Shown: piece by piece, positions 58,452 through 64,000 of the stretch | Position numbering within the stretch: position 1 is the stretch's first letter | Layout of the letters: each line of letters starts with the position of its first letter | Origin: Streptomyces mirabilis | Lineage (GTDB): Bacteria > Actinomycetota > Actinomycetes > Streptomycetales > Streptomycetaceae | NCBI RefSeq assembly: GCF_018310535.1 | Contig: NZ_CP074102.1 | Span: 5,022,001 to 5,086,000 of the forward strand | DNA length: 64,000 bases | Direction: 5' to 3' | Notes under the pieces: generated by a model | What the model was told of the DNA's origin: nothing | The model's database searches: none | The model's input: only the letters and a program-made list of their open reading frames with translations | Position numbers and translations under genes: made by a program

Positions 58452-58534
58452 GCCCGGATGGTGGAATGCAGACACGGCGAGCTTAAACCTCGCTGCCCCT
58501 CGCGGGCGTACCGGTTCAAGTCCGGTTCCGGGCA
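58452..58534 (+). tRNA. bldA: tRNA-Leu(UAA), the bldA tRNA
   Basis: The acceptor stem GCCCGGA pairs with TCCGGGC. Anticodon stem GCGAG/CTCGC encloses loop CTTAAAC with anticodon TAA at 58484-58486. A long class-II variable arm follows, then a T-arm CCGG-TTCAAGT-CCGG. The 3' CCA is not encoded. tRNA-Leu with UAA anticodon is the only reader of the rare UUA codon in Streptomyces and is the developmental gene bldA. It controls aerial growth and antibiotic production through TTA-containing genes. Confidence 0.97.
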
Positions 58535-58638
58535 CCTCCGACCCTTCTGTCCTTTTGCGTCCCTCGGGGGCGTCTTCGGCGACTTCATCGTGAACCGTTG
58601 ACAGCAAGCGCGTGCCGTCGCAGACTCCCGTCAGGAAA

Positions 58639-58658
58639 TGGTGAAGTAATTTTCACCA
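58639..58658. promoter_or_regulatory. Candidate operator upstream of pobA
   Basis: TGGTGAA-GTAATT-TTCACCA is a perfect inverted repeat with 7-bp arms, 96 nt before the pobA ATG. IclR- or MarR-type aromatic-catabolism regulators bind such sites. No pobR-like gene is next to pobA in this window. Confidence 0.5.
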
Positions 58659-58669
58659 GGCGAACAACC

Positions 58670-58714
58670 GTTGGGCGAGCAAGCACTGGGCGAACAAGCA
58701 CTGGGCGAACAAGC
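58670..58714. repeat. 15-bp tandem repeat before pobA
   Basis: ACTGGGCGAACAAGC occurs twice exactly (58685-58699, 58700-58714) and once with two changes (58670-58684). It lies between the candidate operator and the pobA start. Confidence 0.85.
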
Positions 58715-58753
58715 CGCACTGCGGGCTGAGCGGAACGCGAAGGGGCGTGCCGG

Positions 58754-59929
58754 ATGCGTACCACCGTCGGAATCATCGGAGCCGGGCCGGCCGGCCTGCT
58801 GCTGGCGCGGTTGCTGCACAACGCGGGGATCGACTCCGTAGTGCTGGAGAGCCGCGACCGGGCGTACGTCGAACAGCGGCAGCGCGCCGGGATCCTGGAG
58901 CAGGGGACGGTGGACGTGCTGCGGGCCGCCGGGGCCGGTGGGCGGATGGACCGGGAGGGGCTGCGGCACGACGGGATCGAGCTGCGGTTCGCGCGGGAGC
59001 GGCACCGGGTCGACTTCCCCGCCCTGACCGGCGGCAGCTCCGTGATGGTGTACGCCCAGACGGAGGTCTGCAAGGACCTCATCGCGCTCCAGCTCAAGGA
59101 GGGCGGCCCGCTGCTCTTCGAGGCCGAGGCGCTGGCGGTGGAGGGGGCGGAGAGTGAGCGGCCGCGGGTCCGCTTCCGGCGCGAGCGGCGCGAGGACGTG
59201 CTGGAGTGCGATTACGTCGTCGGCTGCGACGGGTTCTGGGGGGTGGCCCGGCAGGCGATACCCGTCGAGCACTCCCGTGTCTTCGAACGGACGTACACCT
59301 TCGGCTGGCTCGGGATCCTCGCCGACGTGCCGCCCTCCCACGACGAACTGGTCTACGCCCGCCACGACCGCGGCTTCGCCCTGCTCAGCATGCGCTCGCC
59401 CGCCGTCTCCCGGCTCTACCTCCAGGTGCCCGAGGGCACGGACGCCGGTTCGTGGGCGGACGAGGAGATCTGGGACGAGCTGGAGCGGCGCCTCGAGACC
59501 GCCGACGGGTGGAGTCTGGAGCGCGGGGCCATCACCTCCAAGTCCGTCACCCCGATGCGCAGTTACGTCCACGAGCCCATGCGGCACGGGCGGCTCTTCC
59601 TCGCCGGGGACGCCGCCCACATCGTTCCGCCGACCGGCGCCAAGGGACTCAACCTCGCCGTCGGCGACGTGGTGACGTTCGCCCGCGCGTTGGTCCACCT
59701 GGAGGAGACCGGATCGGCGGAACGTCTCGACGCGTACTCCGAGACCTGTCTGCGCCGCGTCTGGCAGGCTGAGCGGTTCTCGTACGACATGACCACCCTG
59801 CTGCACCGCGCCCCGGACGCGCCCCCCTTCGAGGACCGCGTCCAGCTGGCCCGGCTGCGCCGGATCGCCACCTCGCGGGCGGCCGAGACGGACCTGGCGG
59901 AGGGTTACACCGGGTTTCCTCTGGACTGA
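58754..59929 (+). CDS. pobA: 4-hydroxybenzoate 3-monooxygenase
   Basis: 391 residues, close to the 394 of Pseudomonas PobA. FAD-binding motif VGIIGAGPAGLLLARLL, RQRAGILEQGTVDVLR, the DG motif VGCDGFWGVARQAIP and the second FAD motif GRLFLAGDAAHIVPPTGAKGLNLAVGDV are all present. RRVWQAERFSYDMTTLLH is the family's C-terminal helix. It hydroxylates 4-hydroxybenzoate to protocatechuate with NAD(P)H and O2, feeding the beta-ketoadipate pathway. GAAGGGG lies about 12 nt upstream of the ATG. Regulation by the inverted repeat upstream is likely. Confidence 0.95.
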   Translation: MRTTVGIIGAGPAGLLLARLLHNAGIDSVVLESRDRAYVEQRQRAGILEQGTVDVLRAAGAGGRMDREGLRHDGIELRFARERHRVDFPALTGGSSVMVYAQTEVCKDLIALQLKEGGPLLFEAEALAVEGAESERPRVRFRRERREDVLECDYVVGCDGFWGVARQAIPVEHSRVFERTYTFGWLGILADVPPSHDELVYARHDRGFALLSMRSPAVSRLYLQVPEGTDAGSWADEEIWDELERRLETADGWSLERGAITSKSVTPMRSYVHEPMRHGRLFLAGDAAHIVPPTGAKGLNLAVGDVVTFARALVHLEETGSAERLDAYSETCLRRVWQAERFSYDMTTLLHRAPDAPPFEDRVQLARLRRIATSRAAETDLAEGYTGFPLD

Positions 59930-60127
59930 TCGCCGCGGAGTCCCGACACCCCGCCAGGCAGGGCGTAAGGGGCCTGTCACGGCTTGGTACCAGTGCGCGC
60001 GGGCCGGGAAACACACGCGTACCTTGGCAGCGTGAGGGAAAGATCCTCCCCAAGCAGTAGGGTCAATCTTTTGCCTACCTATTACCCTTGAGCCAAGGCC
60101 CACGCACGGTGGCCATGGAGGAGTGAA

Positions 60128-61006
60128 ATGAGGAGCAGCAACCCGGTCTTCTCGCGACGGGGGTTCAGCCGCGACAACGGCTACGCGGGATTCAACGCGG
60201 CGCCGCAGGCCGGGGGACCCGCTGTCGGCACGCAGGCCAATCCGTACGCGCAGGGTGGCAACCCCTACGCGCAGAACCCTTACGCCCAGCAGGACCTGCA
60301 ACACGGCGCACCGCCGCAGGCCCCGGTCTCCACCGGCCGGATGACGATGGACGACGTCGTCATGCGCTCGGCCATGACGCTCGGCACCGTCACCGTGGGC
60401 GCGATTCTCGCCTGGGCGCTGCTTCCGGTGTCCAGCACCAGCTACGGGCTGGCCATCGGCGCCGCGCTCGTCGCGTTCGTCCTCGCGATGGTGCAGTCCT
60501 TCAAGCGCACGGCCTCGCCCGCGCTGATCCTCGGTTACGCCGCCTTCGAGGGCGTCTTCCTCGGGGTCATCAGCGAGATGTACAACAGCCGGTGGAGCGG
60601 CGCGCCCTTCCAGGCCGTGCTCGGCACCATGGCGGTGTCCGGCGCGACCCTCCTCGTCTACAAGGCGGGCTGGGTCCGTGTGACCGCGCGCTACGCACGC
60701 ATCGGTATGACCATCGCGATCGCCTTCGTGGCCGTCATGGCGGTCAACCTGCTGCTCGTCGTCTTCGGCGTCGCGGGCGACGGCGGACTGCGCAGCATGG
60801 GCCCGCTGGGTGCGATCGTCGGCATCCTGGCGATCCTGATCGGCGCGTTCTTCCTGACCCTCGACTTCAAGCAGATCGAGGACGGCATCGCGTACGGCGC
60901 GCCGAAGGAGGAGGCCTGGCTGGCCGCGTTCGGCCTGACCATGACCCTCGTGTGGATCTACGTCGAGATGCTGCGGCTGGTCGCCATCTTCAGCGGCGAC
61001 GACTAG
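60128..61006 (+). CDS. Bax inhibitor-1/YccA family membrane protein
   Basis: 292 residues. A cytoplasmic Pro/Tyr/Asn-rich head carries NPYAQ repeats (about 38-57). Seven hydrophobic spans follow from about residue 80, with conserved EGVFLGVISEMYN and FFLTLDFKQIEDGI and acidic residues near the last helices, as in BI-1/TMBIM proteins. The bacterial relatives act as pH-dependent Ca2+ leak channels or protease modulators. GGAGG lies before the ATG (gaggagtgaaATG). A clear terminator follows. Confidence 0.92.
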   Translation: MRSSNPVFSRRGFSRDNGYAGFNAAPQAGGPAVGTQANPYAQGGNPYAQNPYAQQDLQHGAPPQAPVSTGRMTMDDVVMRSAMTLGTVTVGAILAWALLPVSSTSYGLAIGAALVAFVLAMVQSFKRTASPALILGYAAFEGVFLGVISEMYNSRWSGAPFQAVLGTMAVSGATLLVYKAGWVRVTARYARIGMTIAIAFVAVMAVNLLLVVFGVAGDGGLRSMGPLGAIVGILAILIGAFFLTLDFKQIEDGIAYGAPKEEAWLAAFGLTMTLVWIYVEMLRLVAIFSGDD

Positions 61007-61043
61007 CCGAGCCCACCGGCCGAATGGGCCGGTGACCGACCTG

Positions 61044-61077
61044 AAGGGCCCGCGAACCGACGGTTCGCGGGCCCTTT
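61044..61077 (+). terminator. Terminator after the BI-1 family gene
   Basis: A perfect 13-bp stem (61046-61058 with 62-74 of the same 61 kb block, arm GGGCCCGCGAACC) has a 3-nt loop and is flanked by AA and TTT. It lies 38 nt after the stop codon. Confidence 0.88.
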
Positions 61078-61111
61078 GCCATGGGGGATGCCTGGTCCTG
61101 GTGGTGCGCGC

Positions 61112-61342
61112 TCAGAGCAGTTTGCGCGCGGCCCTCCTCAAGTCGTACTCATGAATGATCGCCTTGGCGTGGCCGTACGCGAGGTTGTGCTCGGCGCGGA
61201 GCCAACTGACCTTCTCCTCGAAGCGGAAGAGGGCGGGGCCTTCGTCGACGGTGCGCAGCCAGTCGGAGACTTCACGACCGGTGCAGTGGGGAATGCGGGC
61301 GAGCAGATTGCGGTGGGTCTCCTGGGAGAACACTTGGGACAT
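61112..61342 (-). CDS. DUF4287 family small protein
   Basis: 76 residues from the ATG at 61342, with GGAGG 7 nt upstream. SQETHRNLLARIPHCTGREVSDWLRTVDEGPALFRFEEKVSWLRAEHNLAYGHAKAIIHEYDLRRAARKLL is, over its whole length, the small helical DUF4287 domain (GREVSDWL and GHAKAIIHE are the conserved blocks). It is a cytoplasmic protein of unknown role, often found alone in actinobacteria. It is divergent from the gene at 61446. Confidence 0.8.
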   Translation of the reverse strand: MSQVFSQETHRNLLARIPHCTGREVSDWLRTVDEGPALFRFEEKVSWLRAEHNLAYGHAKAIIHEYDLRRAARKLL

Positions 61343-61445
61343 CGGCGCCTCCGGACGCAATGGGGTGTAAGCCGGTCCTTCACGCCACGGTGCCTGAGGG
61401 TTCGGTTGTTGGCAACAGTCCCGTCGCGGCGCGTAGTCTCGCGGC

Positions 61446-61757
61446 GTGCTTGATACGACGCCGCTGACCCGAGCCGTGGACCACTTCGCCGACCGGTTGC
61501 GGGCCGCGCCGCAGAGTCGCCTGCAACGGGGGGCCGCCGCGGAAGCGCTGGGGCTGGCCAGGGAGTTGGCGCGGTGGGCGCAGCGTGTGGAGGACCCCGC
61601 GGTGGAGCCTTTCGAGATGCCGGACGCGGGGATGTTCGCCGTCGCCGATCAAATCACCGTCGCGGCGCATGATCTGGCGGTCGTCCTGAGGGACGAGAGG
61701 GAGCTGGCGGAGGCGGTGGTGCTGGTGGAGGAGGCGCAGAAGAGAGCCGGGGTGTGA
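61446..61757 (+). CDS. Small conserved helical protein, unknown
   Basis: 103 residues from the GTG at 61446. It is helical throughout (AADALGLARELARWAQRVEDPAVEPFEMPDAGM-like core; VADQITVAAHDLAVVL). I do not recognise a named family. A -35-like TTGGCA (61409-61414) and -10 TAGTCT (61434-61439), 19 bp apart, end 6 nt before the GTG, and there is no ribosome site, so a leaderless mRNA is likely. TGTTG-g-CAACA overlaps the -35 and may be an operator. Confidence 0.65.
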   Translation: MLDTTPLTRAVDHFADRLRAAPQSRLQRGAAAEALGLARELARWAQRVEDPAVEPFEMPDAGMFAVADQITVAAHDLAVVLRDERELAEAVVLVEEAQKRAGV

Positions 61758-61815
61758 CGCCGGACGGGGACCTGCGGGGACCTGCAGCGACCTACGGGGA
61801 CCTACCTACAGGGAT

Positions 61816-62610
61816 CTAGAGGGATGCTATGACCCTGTCCGCCAGGATGTAGATGTTCTCCTCGCCGCAGGCGAAGGTCAGGGCGTAGGCGCCGGAGATG
61901 CCGGAGCCACCGAGGAGGACCGGGGTTTCACCGGCGCGCAGGGCCGCGGCCAGCCGTTCCGCGGTTTCGCGGTGGCCGGGGGTCATGCACAGGGTCGTAC
62001 CGTCGGCGAAGACGTAGACGTCGAGGGTGCCGAGCGGGCCGGGGCGGACGTCCGCCAGCTCCGTGCGGGACTCGGCGAGCTCCTCCAGGCAGGACACCGT
62101 GCGCTCATGGTCGTTCACGACGGGTGACTGGACCGGGACGAAGTCCGGGTGCGAGGGGTGACGGCGGCGGGCCGCGGCCAGTTCGGGCGAGTCACCCGCG
62201 TACTCCTCGGCGTCCAGGCCCGCCTCGGTGACCGGCTCCAGGGGCTCCAGGCTCACGAAGTCCGACTCGCGGGGCATGAACAGTTCGCTGTCGGGCAGAC
62301 CGAGCAGCGAGGGCGCGTCCGAGGCGTCACGCGCCTCCTGGGCGGCCCAGAACGCCCGTGCCTCGGCGAGCTCCCGCTCCCGTTCCTCGGCGAGTGCCTC
62401 GGCGACGGCAGCGCGTATCTCGTCCGTGTCCGCGGCCGAGCGCGCCGCCGGTACGAGGCCGTGCGTGACGGTCGTGGCGCGGCTCTCGGCCAGCTCGTTG
62501 TGCAGGGCCGCGATCTGCCGGCGCAGACCCTGCAGGGTGCGCAGAACGGCGACGCCCACGGCCGCGGTCGCGGCGGTGGTGAGCAGCAAAGCAATCGGCA
62601 TGGCGCTCAC
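61816..62610 (-). CDS. Membrane-anchored coiled-coil protein, unknown
   Basis: 264 residues. One N-terminal helix (about 5-23, IALLLTTAATAAVGVAVL) is followed by a coiled coil (about 25-95, rich in Glu/Ala/Arg). An acidic, Pro-containing middle and a globular C-terminal domain (about 190-264, LGTLDVYVFADGTTLCMTPGHRETAERLAAAL) complete it. It is a membrane-tethered cytoplasmic or surface protein common in streptomycetes, with no known function. The convergent spacer to the gene at 61446 is a GGGGACCT repeat (about 61767-61812). Confidence 0.7.
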   Translation of the reverse strand: MSAMPIALLLTTAATAAVGVAVLRTLQGLRRQIAALHNELAESRATTVTHGLVPAARSAADTDEIRAAVAEALAEERERELAEARAFWAAQEARDASDAPSLLGLPDSELFMPRESDFVSLEPLEPVTEAGLDAEEYAGDSPELAAARRRHPSHPDFVPVQSPVVNDHERTVSCLEELAESRTELADVRPGPLGTLDVYVFADGTTLCMTPGHRETAERLAAALRAGETPVLLGGSGISGAYALTFACGEENIYILADRVIASL

Positions 62611-62886
62611 TGACGTACTCCCGGTTCAAAGTCGACCCCCCGACTTCCTACATCAGCTTGAAGGGCGGACCATCCTGCTGTCAGTGCGTAACGTCACGAA
62701 TAGGACAGGACTTTGGCCCTCAGGTTTAGTCGCGCAGCGGCTCTGACCTGCATAAATTCCTCTCCGAGGGGAGATAGGTCACATCTTGGGGGGGATTGGA
62801 TCACAAATCGGCCCAGAGTCCCGGTGGTTACCGGGCTCCGGGCCGATTCGGTCACGCTGGGCTCAGTGGTGGTTACCCGTACGGAA

Positions 62887-64000
62887 CTAGCTGAGGCGCT
62901 CGATGACCATCGCCATGCCCTGGCCGCCGCCGACGCACATCGTCTCCAGGCCGAACTGCTTGTCGTGGAACTGGAGGGAGTTGATGAGCGTGCCGGTGAT
63001 GCGGGCGCCGGTCATGCCGAAGGGGTGGCCGACGGCGATGGCGCCGCCGTTCACGTTCAGCTTCTCCAGCGGGATGTTCAGGTCGCGGTAGGAGGGGATC
63101 ACCTGGGCGGCGAAGGCCTCGTTGATCTCGAAGAGGTCGATGTCGTCGACGGTCAGGCCGGCGCGCTGGAGGGCCTGCTTGCTGGCCTCCACCGGGCCGA
63201 GGCCCATGATCTCGGGGGAGAGGCCGGTGACGCCGGTCGACACGATGCGGGCGAGCGGGGTGAGGCCGAGCTCGCGGGCCTTCGTGTCGGACATGATCAC
63301 GAGGGCGGCGGCGCCGTCGTTGAGGGGGCAGCAGTTGGCGGCCGTGACCATGCCGTCGGGGCGGAAGACGGGCTTGAGGCCCTGCACGCCCTCCAGCGTC
63401 ACGCCCGCGCGCGGGCCGTCGTCCTTGCTGACGACCGTGCCGTCGGGGGTGGTGACCGGGGTGATCTCGCGCTCCCAGAAGCCGTTCTTGATGGCTTCCT
63501 CGGCAAGGTTCTGGGAGTGGACGCCGAACTCGTCCATGTCCTGGCGGGTGACGCCCTTGATGCGGGCGAGGTTCTCGGCGGTCTGGCCCATCGCGATGTA
63601 GGCGTCCGGGACGAGGCCGTCCTCGCGCGGGTCGTGCCAGGTCGAGCCCTCGGACTGGGCCACGGCCTCGGTGCGGGCCTCGGCCTCCGCGAAGAAGGGG
63701 TTGCGCGTGTCGGGGAGGGAGTCGGAGTTGCCCTTGGTGAAGCGGGAGACCAGCTCGACGCCGGCCGAGATGAAGACGTCGCCCTCGCCGGCCTTGATGG
63801 CGTGCAGGGCCATGCGGCTCGTCTGGAGGGACGAGGAACAGTAACGGGTGATGGTGCAGCCCGGGAGGTGGTCCATGCCCATCTGCACGGCGACGATGCG
63901 GCCGAGGTTGTTGCCCTGCTCGCCGCCGGGGAGGCCGCAGCCGAGCATCAGGTCGTCGATGTCCTTGGGGTCCAGCTCGGGGACCTTGGCGAGGGCGGCC
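62887..64000 (-). CDS. Acetyl-CoA C-acyltransferase (thiolase), 5' end beyond the window
   Basis: About 371 residues are visible, lacking only the N-terminus. The acyl-accepting Cys lies in TRYCSSSLQTSRMA. INEAFAAQVIPSYRDL and NVNGGAIAVGHPFGMTGARI (catalytic His) and the final CVGGGQGMAMVIERL (second catalytic Cys) are intact. Thiolases cleave 3-ketoacyl-CoA with CoA in beta-oxidation or condense two acetyl-CoA. The reading frame continues through position 64000. The substrate class is not clear from sequence. Confidence 0.95.
   Translation of the reverse strand, partial: AALAKVPELDPKDIDDLMLGCGLPGGEQGNNLGRIVAVQMGMDHLPGCTITRYCSSSLQTSRMALHAIKAGEGDVFISAGVELVSRFTKGNSDSLPDTRNPFFAEAEARTEAVAQSEGSTWHDPREDGLVPDAYIAMGQTAENLARIKGVTRQDMDEFGVHSQNLAEEAIKNGFWEREITPVTTPDGTVVSKDDGPRAGVTLEGVQGLKPVFRPDGMVTAANCCPLNDGAAALVIMSDTKARELGLTPLARIVSTGVTGLSPEIMGLGPVEASKQALQRAGLTVDDIDLFEINEAFAAQVIPSYRDLNIPLEKLNVNGGAIAVGHPFGMTGARITGTLINSLQFHDKQFGLETMCVGGGQGMAMVIERLS

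Noticed and set aside
58452..58534. tRNA gene as an integration (att) site for an element
   Set aside because: No integrase gene and no direct repeat of the tRNA 3' end were seen downstream.

Overview
The window is high-G+C actinobacterial chromosome, almost certainly Streptomyces. The evidence is strong third-position G/C bias, GTG/TTG starts, TAxxxT -10 elements with poor -35s, Rpf/LysM cell-wall hydrolases, a c-di-AMP riboswitch leader, and a tRNA-Leu with anticodon UAA, the developmental tRNA bldA (58452-58534). The gene order mfd ... mazG ... rpf, rpf, eno, divIC-like, DUF501, ppx/gppA, ndh, cfa, bldA matches, as far as I remember it, the conserved core of Streptomyces chromosomes.

Layout. 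1-10.5 kb: end of an unknown gene with a textbook terminator, a DivIVA-like coiled-coil protein, a cation/solute symporter with its DUF485 partner, an MFS drug exporter, an ABC ATPase/FtsX-type permease operon and a DUF2079 membrane protein. 10.8-16.4 kb: mfd, a TetR regulator divergent from an SCO6745-family gene, and a small MT0933-type antitoxin-like gene. 16.5-30.4 kb: the main accessory region. It holds a secreted HNH/DUF1524 nuclease-like lipoprotein and a 3689-residue secreted Rhs/YD-repeat polymorphic toxin with a HINT autoprocessing domain and a C-terminal deaminase-like warhead. These are followed by an overlapping composite immunity ORF (C-terminal DUF6881-like half), a decayed TPR fragment and a short Imm1-like gene.

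30.4-40.8 kb: lineage-specific genes, including lipoproteins, a GNAT enzyme beside a GNAT remnant, an Rpn/YhgA-like nuclease gene, a TPR protein paired with a membrane M16 peptidase, DUF1906, BMP-like and SurA-like secreted proteins. 41-44.7 kb: mazG, a flavohaemoglobin-like gene and a cytochrome P450. 44.9-54.4 kb: two Rpf resuscitation hydrolases (the second behind a ydaO/c-di-AMP riboswitch), eno, a FtsB/DivIC-like divisome protein, DUF501, Ppx/GppA, type II NADH dehydrogenase with a Rex-type operator upstream, and a cyclopropane-fatty-acid synthase. 54.5-64 kb: a second ABC operon paralogous to that at 5.5 kb, bldA, pobA, a BI-1 family protein, small conserved genes and a truncated thiolase.

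Regulatory logic that can be read directly. Two genes contain an in-frame TTA codon (Rpn-like residue 31; flavohaemoglobin residue 299) and so should depend on the bldA tRNA in this same window. Other sites are a Rex-type site before ndh, two TTATCCACA DnaA boxes before mazG, inverted-repeat operators before eno, pobA, the SurA-like gene and the SCO6745-family gene, and several genes whose -10 hexamer lies 6-7 nt before the start codon, suggesting leaderless mRNAs. Two families of dispersed GC-rich intergenic repeats recur across the window. All functional calls rest on reading motifs by eye; no database search was run.
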